A DNA stretch of 64,000 bases from Pukyongia sp963768085. GTDB lineage: Bacteria; Bacteroidota; Bacteroidia; Flavobacteriales; Flavobacteriaceae. This document shows, one piece after another, positions 47,292 through 57,122 of the stretch (its first letter is position 1; every line of letters begins with the position of its first letter). The notes below the pieces were generated by a model, which saw only the letters and a program-made list of their open reading frames with translations, was not told the DNA's origin and did no database searches. The stretch is taken from the NCBI GenBank assembly GCA_963768085.1, contig CAVYGO010000004.1:46046-110045 (forward strand). Direction: 5' to 3'. The position numbers and the translations under genes are program-made.

Positions 47292-48248
47292 TTATTTCTT
47301 AGATGTCAGAATAGACAAAATCTTTTTACGTAACTTTTTTAAAAGTAAACTATAATCAATGTCAAGGTGTTGCCACTTTTCTGCTACATATTTAATTTCA
47401 TAGTGAGGGTCAATTTTAGGGATAATATCCCCAAATTCATCTATATCAATAGATGCAATTTTAAGAACATTTGGATTTAAGCCTTTCATTTTCTTGGTAT
47501 GTGTAGCGTCTTCATTAAATCCAATATTATTAACCAAATTAACATTGGGCCTGATAACATACAATTCATTTTTTAGGCAGGAATAGACCCATTGATAATC
47601 CCAGGTATCAATTTTACCATTAAACGTATTTTTAAAATGACCTCTCCAAAGCGTGAACCATTCCTCAAGTGGCCAAATAGTTTCTAGTCTCAAGGAATTT
47701 ATAAGCGTTGAACCTTGCGTAAAATCCTTATTTAAGTTTACTGTATCCCAGGATTTTTTAACAAGCTCATTAGATCGTCTCCAGGTTGCCCATCCCCACA
47801 TATTAAAATAACGAGTTAGTCCATATGCCTGTTTTTGGTTCTTATAACCTAAGTTGCATCCATTTATAGAAAATATCTTTGTGTCGTTTTGGTATTTGAG
47901 TAATAACTTACTGGCGAAATCAAAAAAAGTTGTATCCGGCATTAAATCATCCTCAATAATAATACCCATCTCCTCCTTAGTAAAAAACCAATCTAAAGCG
48001 CCCTGCACAGCTTTTTGGCAACCTAAATTATCATCTCTAAACAATGTCTTTAACTCACAGTCCCAGTCAATATTGGCTAATAAATAATCTCTTACTTCTT
48101 TACACTTTACAGCTTCTCCTTCCACTGAACTTCGTGGACCGTCGGCTGCTAGATATAATTTTTTTGGCTTAACCTTTTTAATCACTGAAAAACTCATCTT
48201 CGTTTCAGAAGGCCTGTTAAAAACAAGATATAAGATGGGTGCTTGCAA
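47292..48248 (-). CDS. GT-A nucleotide-sugar transferase (HlpA/GNT-I-like)
   Basis: 318 residues from a TTG at 48246-48248 preceded by AAAGGA. It starts APILYLVFNRPSETKMSFS, continues KPKKLYLAADGPRSS and RDDNLGCQKAVQGALDWFF, and carries the metal motif GIIIEDDLMPDTTFFDFAS (ExD). YFNMWGWATWRRSNELV follows, as in the group often named 'hemolytic protein HlpA-like', now regarded as glycosyltransferases. The gene is strikingly AT-rich compared with genes to its right and left. Acceptor and donor unknown. Confidence 0.82.
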   Translation of the reverse strand: MQAPILYLVFNRPSETKMSFSVIKKVKPKKLYLAADGPRSSVEGEAVKCKEVRDYLLANIDWDCELKTLFRDDNLGCQKAVQGALDWFFTKEEMGIIIEDDLMPDTTFFDFASKLLLKYQNDTKIFSINGCNLGYKNQKQAYGLTRYFNMWGWATWRRSNELVKKSWDTVNLNKDFTQGSTLINSLRLETIWPLEEWFTLWRGHFKNTFNGKIDTWDYQWVYSCLKNELYVIRPNVNLVNNIGFNEDATHTKKMKGLNPNVLKIASIDIDEFGDIIPKIDPHYEIKYVAEKWQHLDIDYSLLLKKLRKKILSILTSKK

Positions 48249-48399
48249 TTTTTATCCTTTCTATTAATTTAATTTTAAATGTCTAATAATTTTAATATTT
48301 TCTTTTAGATTGACCTTTTTATACTTTATTACTAAATCTTAATTATGCAAGCCAAGTTTGTGAATTAAAAGTTTATCAAATTATTCAAGTCCTCGTCAT

Positions 48400-49290
48400 T
48401 TATCCTATACTTTTTAATTTTCTTACAGCCCTACGGAATAGGTTTTTATAATAATTTGTTTTAAAAGTATCAATAATTAATTTTAATAAATCTTCCTTGA
48501 CAGTCTTAGATAAATTAGACAAAGTTACAAGGTCACTATAAAAACGTATGGCCCTTGCATTATAATGGTATTTATCTGCTAAGGATTTTATACATGCTTT
48601 AGATACTATAATTGCTTCTCTATAAAATAATTCATTGTTATATAAATTTTCAGTAGTAGCGCTTTGATGCTTCCTGTAAAAAGACAAAGGTTCATTGACA
48701 AAGTATACATTTGTTTTTTTAAGAATGTGATTCCATAAAGACCAATCACCACAAATTTTAAAATCACATATTTTAGTTAATTGATTTTTACTTATGTATT
48801 TTTTATTAAATAAAACACAGTTCGCATTTATAAACATATTACCGGATATCATTTCCGTGCTAAGAAGATGTGTACCCTTGTGAAAGCCTTCTTCAAGTGC
48901 AGTATATTATTTACTGTTGTTCTTGTTCAACAATAGTTAGAGCCTGAAAAGACGATTCCTACATCCTTGTTAAAAAATGGAACCAATCTTTCAAGAAATG
49001 CCTTGTCACTATAATCATCACTCTCTGCAATCCATATATAATCACTCTTTGACAACTCTATTCCCTTCTTCCATTGTTTGAAGGGCCCCCCTGAGTTCTC
49101 TTTATTGATGATAAAATGAGACACCTGAGGTCTTTTAGCATATTCCTTTAAGATGGACACGCTATTATCTGTGGAGCAGTCATCTAATAAAATAACTTCA
49201 AAATCTCTGTAGGTTTGGTTAAAAATAGAATCCAGACGCTTCCTGAGATACAGATTCATGATTATAATTTGGGACTATAATTGAGACCAT
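48400..49290 (-). CDS. glycosyltransferase family 2, frameshifted
   Basis: The ATG at 49288-49290 starts MVSIIVPNYNH. After an indel near 49255 the frame continues LYLRKRLDSIFNQTYRDFEV, ILLDDCSTDNSVSILKEYA, NSGGPFKQWKKGIELSKSDY and IWIAESDDYSDKAFLE (DxD region). A second break near 48900 leads to MFINANCVLFNKKYIS, DFKICGDWSLWNHILKK (catalytic-base region) and PLSFYRKHQSATTENL. Joined length is about 295 residues. It is very AT-rich, like its downstream neighbour. The 151 bases between it and 48248 are AT-rich, with no gene seen. Confidence 0.8.
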
Positions 49291-49292
49291 CT

Positions 49293-50363
49293 TTACTTAT
49301 AATTATCTAAAATACTCTTAGTAGCTTCTAAAAATGATCGGCCATACTTGCGGCATGGTTCTAAGTGATTTCCTTCTGCCCATTCATTCATTGCATTAAT
49401 AAATATAAAATTCTCATCCTTACTATACACTGTAGATTTTGAGAGCGCTCCTTCAAGCCATTTTTTATAAACCTCAGGGCTACTGCCTACCGATACAACT
49501 CCATTAACACCTTTTCTGGCAGTATTGTCCCATGCGGGTGTAACAGATCTAAAGAATTTATAATCTGGTTGTTCTCTTAAAATAGAAAGTTTTACTCCTT
49601 TTTTAAAATCCTTAAATTCTAAATTATGCTTTGTCTTTTTTAAGAAGGATCTCTTGAGCTTAGGCTTAAACTCATATCCCAGTATCGCGTGTGCAGAAAA
49701 CTCTACAGAGGCATCAAAACCAAATGTATTAGGATCGTCTTGCGTATTAAAGCTTTCTGTCATACACAGGTATAAATCCGGAAAACCATACTCATCAACT
49801 GCTATATTACGCCATAAAGCCATTGTCTCTTTTATATTTGGAAACAGGCTGTGACGATAAATCATAAAAACCGGCGCACCATCAACAGTTATATATCTTT
49901 TATCATTAAATACATTTTCACATAGCCATCTTATATGTTTTTTATCGTCTTCCGTGGAGTATGTTTGTTCTATTAAAATATCATTTTCTTGTCCATCCCA
50001 CCTTCTTGTCCAGTTTTCATTTGCCCAACAGTACATAAATGGCATATCCGGAGCGCCCATACGCAGCATATCGTCGAGAGGTTGATTTAGCAGCCGTTTT
50101 CCGTTAAACCAATAGTGATAATAACAAAACCCAAAGATTCCGTGTTCCTTTGCAATATTCGCCTGAGCTTCCCTGGCTTCCGGGAGACGAAGATCATAAA
50201 ATCCCAGATCGGCAGGTAATTGGGGCTGATAATGTCCTTCAAATAGTGGTTTTGCCTTGGTAACATTAGTCCATTCGGTAAATCCTTTACCCCACCAAAG
50301 ATCGTTCTCCGGTATCGGGTGAAATTGTGGTAACACAAAAGCTATGGCTCTTATTTTAGTCAT
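49293..50363 (-). CDS. WbsX-like / GH99-like protein
   Basis: 356 residues. It opens IRAIAFVLPQFHPIPENDLW and WGKGFTEWTNVTKAKPLFEG, the hallmark of the glycosyltransferase-WbsX family that shares a fold with GH99 glycosidases. It continues YCWANENWTRRWDGQENDIL, APVFMIYRHSLFPNI and a late FIFINAMNEWAEGNHLEPC. These proteins lie in O-antigen and capsule loci of many bacteria, and their exact reaction is not settled. There is no signal peptide. It overlaps the methyltransferase gene by four bases. Confidence 0.87.
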   Translation of the reverse strand: MTKIRAIAFVLPQFHPIPENDLWWGKGFTEWTNVTKAKPLFEGHYQPQLPADLGFYDLRLPEAREAQANIAKEHGIFGFCYYHYWFNGKRLLNQPLDDMLRMGAPDMPFMYCWANENWTRRWDGQENDILIEQTYSTEDDKKHIRWLCENVFNDKRYITVDGAPVFMIYRHSLFPNIKETMALWRNIAVDEYGFPDLYLCMTESFNTQDDPNTFGFDASVEFSAHAILGYEFKPKLKRSFLKKTKHNLEFKDFKKGVKLSILREQPDYKFFRSVTPAWDNTARKGVNGVVSVGSSPEVYKKWLEGALSKSTVYSKDENFIFINAMNEWAEGNHLEPCRKYGRSFLEATKSILDNYK

Positions 50364-51142
50364 AGCTTTGGTTTTTTGGCAACAATAATTTCTCTGTATT
50401 CTGCTCGAATCCCATAATCTAAATCGTCATAATACACTATTTCACATTCTGCCCCGGTATGCTTTTTAATGAAATCAATAATATCATATCCCCAATGCAT
50501 TGTCACAGGAGAACCTTTCTTGTCTATAGGGTTTCCGTGCCATTCGGGTTCGAATAGAAAAATAGGTTCTCCGTTTTCACCTTGGTTAGCCCAACGCTGT
50601 GTGGGTTTAAATCTATTAATTAAAGGCACAGAAAAAATATGAGCGCCACCGGGTTTGAGAGTTCTGTGTATTTCTTTAAAAGCATTCTCAGGGTTATATA
50701 TATGTTCCATAACATCTGAGGTTATAACAAGGTCAAAACTCTCATCTTTAAATGTTTGTTGCTCTAGATCTTCATTTCTCACACCATTTATCGCTACACC
50801 TAATTCTTTACCATAAAAAAATTGTGTTTCAAGATAATTTTGTCCTTCTTTTTTAAGACGTATACTATGCCCGCTGTTTCCCGGTGAGGATTCGTGTATT
50901 TTTAAATTTTTCCAATTTGGGTATTGCGCCTCAATTGTTTTCATTAAAGCTCGTTCCCTTGGAATGGATTTACAGTTACTACAAACGAAAAAATCCCGTA
51001 ACCATTGATGCCTGGATACAAACAGAACGTCCTGTTCACAGCAGGGACAGTAGCCCTCATGCTTGAAAAAGAAAGAACCAATCCGATTCTCATAGAGCGA
51101 TCTTACTTTTTTCCGCACAAATCTCTTTAGAAGGTTCTTCAA
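50360..51142 (-). CDS. class I SAM methyltransferase with N-terminal zinc ribbon
   Basis: 260 residues. Residues 30-60 form a likely zinc ribbon (CPCCEQDVLF ... FFVCSNCKSIPRERA). A SAM-dependent domain follows: LKIHESSPGNSGHSIRLKKE, SFDLVITSDVMEHIYNPENA and FKEIHRTLKPGGAHIFSVPL. The final strands are YGIRAEYREIIVAKK. It probably methylates a sugar in this glycan. The Zn-ribbon plus methyltransferase layout resembles sugar methyltransferases of polysaccharide loci, but the substrate is unknown. It is coupled to the WbsX gene. Confidence 0.84.
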   Translation of the reverse strand: MKNLLKRFVRKKVRSLYENRIGSFFFKHEGYCPCCEQDVLFVSRHQWLRDFFVCSNCKSIPRERALMKTIEAQYPNWKNLKIHESSPGNSGHSIRLKKEGQNYLETQFFYGKELGVAINGVRNEDLEQQTFKDESFDLVITSDVMEHIYNPENAFKEIHRTLKPGGAHIFSVPLINRFKPTQRWANQGENGEPIFLFEPEWHGNPIDKKGSPVTMHWGYDIIDFIKKHTGAECEIVYYDDLDYGIRAEYREIIVAKKPKL

Positions 51143-51166
51143 AATTCTTTTAATTTATACTGCTAT

Positions 51167-51961
51167 CTATTTAAATATCCTTCTCAAATAATATTGAAAG
51201 GGCGCATAAGCGCGTTGTTTTTTCTTAATGTCGTAATAACAATCAAAATCGGGTGTATTGACCAACTTATTAAAAGGGCCAATTTCAAAATAATTAAGGA
51301 TATTATCAATTCTGTCTTTGGAAAACTCATCATCAATACCTTCGGTAGAAGCTCCACCGGCTGCGAAATACGCAATGGTTAAATTTACGAATTGAAATGG
51401 GGATTTGGCCCAACATCTGAGATTAAAATCCCAATCGGAAATTACCCGGTACTTTGTGTTGAAATAACCAATTCCCTTTTTGATGAAAGCTGCCTTATAA
51501 AAAATAGCCTGGTGACAAATATTTTTGTTCAGTAGTTTCGCCAGGTCGAAAGGCCCGTCATAGATAGTTCCTTCCTTCGCCCAGCCAGTGTCACCTGTTA
51601 TTTCGACATTCCCATAAACCACGTCGGACGAATTTTGTGTAAGGAACTCATTGAGTTTTTCAAGGACACTTTCATCATGTAAGCGGTCATCACTGCCCAT
51701 AAAATACAACCATTCACCCTTTGATTTATCGATGCCTTTGTTCATAGCGTCGTAGATCCCTTCATCTTTTTCGCTGTAAATCGATAGCCCGGGAATTGAA
51801 TCCTTAAATCCGGTGGCGATCTCCACTGTCTTATCGGCAGAGGCTCCATCCACGATCAAGACCTCAACACTCCCGAAGTTTTGGGCAGCTATGCTTTGAA
51901 GTGTCCCGGTGATCGAGTCCGACGAATTAAAAGTGGGTATGATGATAGAAAAAGTATACAT
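51167..51961 (-). CDS. glycosyltransferase family 2
   Basis: 264 residues. TFSIIIPTFNSSDSITGTLQ, VEVLIVDGASADKTVEIATG, SEKDEGIYDAMNKGIDKSKG and EWLYFMGSDDRLHDESV (DxD) are followed by IGYFNTKYRVISDWDFNLRC. It is a WcaE-like inverting transferase. The tail is basic and aromatic (APFQYYLRRIFK). It abuts the next GT2 gene with two bases between stop and start. Confidence 0.87.
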   Translation of the reverse strand: MYTFSIIIPTFNSSDSITGTLQSIAAQNFGSVEVLIVDGASADKTVEIATGFKDSIPGLSIYSEKDEGIYDAMNKGIDKSKGEWLYFMGSDDRLHDESVLEKLNEFLTQNSSDVVYGNVEITGDTGWAKEGTIYDGPFDLAKLLNKNICHQAIFYKAAFIKKGIGYFNTKYRVISDWDFNLRCWAKSPFQFVNLTIAYFAAGGASTEGIDDEFSKDRIDNILNYFEIGPFNKLVNTPDFDCYYDIKKKQRAYAPFQYYLRRIFK

Positions 51962-51963
51962 AG

Positions 51964-52741
51964 CTAATCGATCCAGTTAATGGGTTGGTCTTTCTTTTCG
52001 ATCATCAATTTCAATCGTTTCAGAATAGGGAGTTTTCGTCTATGGCTTGTCACAGAATCGAGTGCTTCACTGATGTAGGTTTGTCGATCCGACGATTTTT
52101 GTCCTTGTCGCATCCTAAAGGCAGCTAATTGTTTATGTGAACAGTATAACTTTTCATAATGGAAAAATTGCATCCAGAGATCGAAGTCGGCAGCCAGCTT
52201 GTAATCAAGGTTTAATTTCCCTCCTGCTTTATCCCACAGATGTTCTCGACCAGAAGGTCGATTCCTGTTGAATGAATTTTAGGTCTTTCACAAACTCTTT
52301 TCTGTAGAAATGATCTTTCGAAGCCACGGGGTCCCGTTGGTAAAGCAGTTTACCTTTTTCATCGATCACCGACGGATACCCTTGAAGCCAGTGCAGATCC
52401 GGTTTCGATTTAAAAACATCCGCTACATAAGATAAGGCTCCTTCCCACAAGACATCATCCGAATTTATCCAGCACATGATATCACCTGATGAGTTCTGAA
52501 AGCCTTTATGAATAGCGTGATACATACCCTCGTCCTTCTCCGAGATCCAGAAATGAAGTTTGTCTTCATATTTCTTTATCACATCTACCGATACATCCGT
52601 ACTACCTCCATCGATAATGATATATTCTAAATTTGAATATTGCTGGCCCAGCACCGATAAAATTGTTTGTTCCAAAAAATCCCCCTGGTTAAAGTTGGGG
52701 GTTACTATGGATATTTTGGGTAGCTCGGTCTACTTATTCAC
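51964..52741 (-). CDS. glycosyltransferase family 2, frameshifted, start uncertain
   Basis: Sense frames join as ELPKISIVTPNFNQGDFLEQ, LEYIIIDGGSTDVSVDVIKK, SEKDEGMYHAIHKGFQNSSG, DIMCWINSDDVLWEGAL and FIQQESTFWSRT. An indel near 52235 leads to LNLDYKLAADFDLWMQFFHY and a basic end. No in-frame start is present: a GTG at 52739-52741 is followed by TAG three codons on, so a base error near 52731 is likely. Length is about 255 residues. Sugar unknown. Confidence 0.82.
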
Positions 52742-52743
52742 AA

Positions 52744-53584
52744 TTAAACCCCTAGCGTATCTTTAAATTTATCAAATTTATCTTTACTAACTTTATTATA
52801 GTCATGTTGAAATTTAGCGCAGGTCCTTTGGTATAAATTAAAGTATCCATACTTGTTCAAAGCTCTGATGCGCTCTAGGATTTGTTCGTAGCTAAAATCG
52901 TACATTCCTTCTCAGGGGACACATTCAGCTTCCTATAAACAATCAGGTTTATTACCACTTCCCAGTATCTTTTAGCGTATAAAGAGTTTCAATTTAAAAT
53001 TCCATAGGTTCCAACTAAAAAAATGGAATGTTTGAAGCAATTCCTGAGCTCCTTCCAATATTTCGTGAGCTGCAAGTTCGTCAGTATCTAGCGCTTAGCA
53101 AAAAGCTTGGTTCGTCCATAGAAATTTCCATATTTAAATCGTCTCTTTCCAGTGAAACCTTCAGAAACTTTTATTTTAATCCTGTTTGATCTGCCGATGC
53201 AGGAGCTTCTGGTGTTCTTCCACCAAATGCGTAATCAGAATCATGCTCGGTCAACATGGCCATCTTCTTTTCATGCTGCGGCAAGGAATAATCTACTCGG
53301 ATTATCAGGATTTTTAAAATTATTAAGACCAACCTGAAGTGCAGAATGAGCCGCACCAGTAATTATGTGCTTTTGGATAAATCCTTGCGTACAATTACGT
53401 GACGATCTCCAGTCGGAAGCTCAATGCATCTATGATCGTTTTACCGGTAAGTCTCGATGAAGCATTCTCATCATCGCCCGATACCATGGAAAACAGGTGT
53501 ATGAGGTCCCGGATCTGAAATCTTCGCAATGCGGTACTCCAATTTTGGGAATATGAGGACAATTTTTATTGCTTTATTAATCAT
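52744..53584 (-). CDS. unrecognised, heavily broken coding region
   Basis: The stretch between two glycosyltransferase genes has coding character in pieces, but no single frame. An ATG at 53582-53584 starts MINKAIKIVLIF. The longest sense pieces read LRRFQIRDLIHLFSMVSGDD, SSRLTGKTIIDALSFRLEIV, ALQVGLNNFKNPDNPSRLF, AMLTEHDSDYAFGGRTPE, KRYWEVVINLIVYRKLNV, and a C-terminal MYDFSYEQILERIRALNKYG ... FDKFKDTLGV ending at 52744. At least five frame changes would be needed to join them into about 280 residues. I do not recognise the family. It may be an indel-ridden gene or a true pseudogene of the locus. Confidence 0.4.
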
Positions 53585-53605
53585 ATCAAGAATTAAGCTT
53601 AACTA

Positions 53606-54765
53606 TTATCGATTTGTAACGTATTTCGTCAATTCCACAAAAGCCTGCGCAAACTGCTTTATTCTTCTCATAATTCAATTCGATTATCTTGGGGTTTTTT
53701 CTCATGACATTCTTCCATCAGATCGCCAACCCCTCAACATCGTCTGGGATTAAAAAAACCCACATTCTCTACAACCTGTTCCCTATGAACACGTAGGTCG
53801 GACAGAATTAAAAATTTATTTAAGGCTTTAGCATCCTCAACTACGGTACTCCAACCTTCAAATTTAGAAGGTTGAATTATTGCGATCGCATTGTTAAATA
53901 TGCAAAGTTGCTCCTTTCTCGGGATGAAACCAAGAAAATGAACTAGATCCGTTAGATCATTTTCAATTGTAAACTGCTTTAATTTATTGAAATAACTTCT
54001 ATTCCTATGATCGTCTTCTTTTCCTGAAAATGCAACATGTACAAGGGTTCCTCTATTCTTAAGAGTATTAATGGCTTTAAGTACAACCATATGATTTTTA
54101 TGCGCCCAAAACTGATTAGGAGCAAAGAAGTAATGTTCGGGAAGATTATATTTTCTTCGAAGATCTGTAATATCTTCAGTATTAAATTTTGGGTGAGTTA
54201 CTGCAAACGGAAGAACAAATTGCTTAATGTCAGTATTGGGATAGAGTTGATTAAAGTCACTTTGAGAATCTTTGCTGCTAAAAACCACCCAATCACCTTG
54301 ACAAATGTTTTGTCTTTCCTTCTTGCGTTTCTCTTTTAATTCATTAGAAAATAACTCGGGTAAATAAACTTCCTGAAAATCCGGTATCCAGTTTACCTTA
54401 GGAAATCTTTCTCTTGAAAGTTCTTTATATTCAAATGGATATATGAAGTCTACTTCAAGCCTGGGCAACCTTTTCTTTACAATTTTCGCGAATCCAACGA
54501 AACGCCCAAGTTTATTGATTCCTCTTTCCAGCTTGGAATACTTTGGCTTTTTAACCGGAATTTCAAAGAATTCTAAAAAAGAGTAACCCGTTTCTTTTTT
54601 TACGACCTGAAAATCTTTCTTTGAATTTGAAATTATAACGACGAACGGCTGTTGACTCTGTGGCAATCTTGCGAGTGCATGAATAATATTGAGTATATAA
54701 TATGTGCCGGCAATCCATTCTTCATTGTACGAAAAAATAAATCCTAATCGATGTCGTCTATCCAT
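53606..54765 (-). CDS. glycosyltransferase family 4, C-terminal frameshifts
   Basis: The ATG at 54763-54765 starts RHRLGFIFSYNEEWIAGTYY after MD. It has the GT4 C-terminal domain with EHYFFAPNQFWAHKNHMVVL, LVHFLGFIPRKEQLCIFNNA, IAIIQPSKFEGWSTVVEDAK and FLILSDLRVHREQVVENVGF. The frame breaks near 53745. It continues through DDVEGLADLMEECHEKKP and, after another break near 53670, ends KQFAQAFVELTKYVTNR at 53606. Total is about 385 residues. Its start overlaps the upstream epimerase gene by 22 bases. It is AT-rich. Sugar unknown. Confidence 0.84.
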
Positions 54766-55637
54766 GCCTTGAATTTGATCAATCCCTCCCTTAAGTTCAC
54801 CGAGGGCTCATATCCCATTTTTTTTAATCTGTCAATATTAGCCACCCAATTTACGGGATCACCTTTCCTTTCTTCACCACTGAAATTATATTTTATTTGT
54901 TGATCAAATAATGAATAAAAACTGGAAACAGCTTCCTTTATAGGCACCTCAACCCCCTGCGCAACATTTATAATATCAGCATTGAATTCTGAATTATGAA
55001 GTACAATCTCGACAGCTCGGATTACATCGTCCACATGGATAAAATCCCTGCTCTCGTCACCCGTCCCGAAAAGCTCGATTTCGGTTTTTTCCTTAGCTTT
55101 CATATTTAAATCCCAGAATAACTGTTTTTGCAATCCTGCTCCAAAGGCGGAAAAAATTCGTAAAGAGCATGTTTTTAGCTGATATAATTTATAAAACTCC
55201 TCACAGATTTTTTCTGCCATCACTTTGTGATGACCATAGGGCGAAATCGGATGTATAGGGTGGGATTCATCAATGGGTAAATAATTTGGATTTCCATAAA
55301 CAGCGGCACTGGAAAGGTTAATATATTTACAATCACTGTTGAATTTCCGAATCGCGTCCAGTTGTTTAAAAACATTAACAACGTTTAAATTAAAATCTCT
55401 TTGAGGGTTCTCTATAGATTCTGGTACACTTGCCGCACCAGAGCAATTGATACATGCATCGAAAGATTGCTCTTTAAATAATTCTTCATAATTGGCATTC
55501 GTAGCATCAAGAACAGAATAATTGAGTGTTGTGTAGTCTGTGACCACATCGCACTGCCAAATTTTATGTTGAAGTGAGAAATATTTTACAACATGCTGCC
55601 CGATAAACCCTTTCGAACCAATTATTAATATTTTCAT
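54744..55637 (-). CDS. NAD-dependent sugar epimerase/dehydratase
   Basis: 297 residues, an extended SDR. Its NAD motif is ILIIGSKGFIGQHVVKYF (GxxGxxG). CINCSGAASVPESIENPQRD follows, with Ser in YINLSSAAVYGNPNYLPIDE and the catalytic SPYGHHKVMAEKICEEFY (YxxxK). The substrate-binding part is SLRIFSAFGAGLQKQLFWDL and GTGDESRDFIHVDDV. It makes or alters a nucleotide sugar for this glycan; the exact product is not predictable. Its stop overlaps the GT4 gene downstream and its start overlaps the methyltransferase by four bases. Confidence 0.85.
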   Translation of the reverse strand: MKILIIGSKGFIGQHVVKYFSLQHKIWQCDVVTDYTTLNYSVLDATNANYEELFKEQSFDACINCSGAASVPESIENPQRDFNLNVVNVFKQLDAIRKFNSDCKYINLSSAAVYGNPNYLPIDESHPIHPISPYGHHKVMAEKICEEFYKLYQLKTCSLRIFSAFGAGLQKQLFWDLNMKAKEKTEIELFGTGDESRDFIHVDDVIRAVEIVLHNSEFNADIINVAQGVEVPIKEAVSSFYSLFDQQIKYNFSGEERKGDPVNWVANIDRLKKMGYEPSVNLREGLIKFKAWIDDID

Positions 55638-56500
55638 TCTTTTGTTGCGATATAAGTATACATTCTGCCTGGCACCCGTCTTTCGTCAAGTGCTTTGGAA
55701 AGATCTATTGGCTTTATTACTTTATACAATTCAAACACAAATGGAATGTTTCGCAAGAGGCCAATTCTTTTGTGAAATCTATTTTTTATCTTTTCAAGAT
55801 ACTCTTTTTTCTGCTCGTCTAAGAGTTCTACAGATTGTGGATAATAATTAATTACCGAGTCATAATATTTGAATTCTTTCTTAATTTTCCCTCCGGCGCC
55901 TTCAATAGCTTTTCTATATTCTGCCGGTGTAAAAGCATTTTCTCCACCGTAAAATTTCTGCAACGGATGATTCTCTAAAAATTCCCTTTTATCTTGCTCA
56001 TCAAAAACAACATGGTCACGAACCGTATAAGTAATCCACCCGGCTTTAGTACTCGAATGCATTCTTGTGCAAAACGAGGCAGATCATTGGCATGATGCAT
56101 ACATTGCCGCGCATAAACAATATCGAATTGATGCTTCATTGAAATTCATGTCTTCTGCATAAGCGCTATGAACAGTCAAATTATCTAAACCATAATGTTT
56201 TTTTAACTGCTGTATCGCTCCGCAGCCTACAGTATTACTAGGGTCTGGTTCCAATGAAGTAACATTATAACCTTTTAATGCAAAATTTACTGCAGAAATA
56301 CCATTTCCGCTTCCAATGTCTAGAACTTTTATCCCTTCTGGAACGAATTCCTTAATAATATTAAGGGTCTCCGCATATTCTTCACTTTTTCCAAATCGCT
56401 CCACGTTCAGAACCAGGTCTTCATGAAAATATGCCCTATCTACTAGATCTGAATATTCCGACTTGGTGCGAATCATTTGTATGGTTTCTTCCCAGGTCAT
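55634..56500 (-). CDS. class I SAM methyltransferase, frameshifted
   Basis: Pieces 56084-56500 and 55634-56062 join across indels near 56135 and 56065. They give about 288 residues: GIKVLDIGSGNGISAVNFAL (SAM motif I), YNVTSLEPDPSNTVG, then FDIVYARQCMHHANDLPRFA and a C-terminal YYDSVINYYPQSVELLDEQK. The order and spacing are those of Methyltransf_11/25 proteins. It probably methylates a sugar or an intermediate. The gene lies between the epimerase and the hexapeptide acyltransferase, with four-base overlaps on both sides. Confidence 0.82.
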
Positions 56501-57122
56501 TGATTCACATACTTTATTATTTTAGCAGGATTTCCGGCAACAACAGCATAATCTGGAACATCCTTGGTCACAACACTTCTTGACCCAACTACAGCCCCTT
56601 CACCAATAGTAACTCCCTTGAGAATAACACACTCAAAACCAATCCACGACTTATCTTTCAATATAATTGGCGCACTATCTACGTTGTCCCAATTTTTGTA
56701 AGCTCCAATCTTATTTTCTTCCAAACCACGTTTCCATTCTTTAACATCATCTTTTCGTTCTTCCCAAATTAACGAATGTGCATTATTATCCATAAAAGTA
56801 CAACCCATGATATAAGTACATCGTTTCCAATGATAATCTTATTAATGCTAATAAATCTACTCCCACCAATAAAAGTGCGTTTTCCAATGAAAATTTCACC
56901 ATTTGCATTTTCAAATATAAAATTGCCGCTAACTACTGTATCATCACTTACCGAAAAAAATGTCTTATTAGTCTTTGTCACTCTAATTTGAATATTCATA
57001 TTAGAAGTAATACATCGCTTCCCAATTCTTACAAATCCTGAATCAATATAATTTTCAATTTTCGTTTTTTTAACCGTGGTTTTAGACCTCCCAAATAACT
57101 TATATAAAATTCTCCGCACCAT
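56497..57122 (-). CDS. hexapeptide-repeat acyltransferase, frameshifted
   Basis: The ATG at 57120-57122 starts MVRRILYKLFGRSK. Frames 56769-57122 and 56497-56808 join at an indel near 56800 to about 209 residues. The left-handed beta helix is seen as FIFENANGEIFIGKRTFIGG, ISINKIIIGNDVLIS, CTFMDNNAHSLIWEER (His likely catalytic) and IGEGAVVGSRSVVTKDVPDY with AVVAGNPAKIIKYV. It is an O- or N-acetyltransferase for a sugar of the glycan. The start overlaps the sulfotransferase stop (TAATG). Confidence 0.84.
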
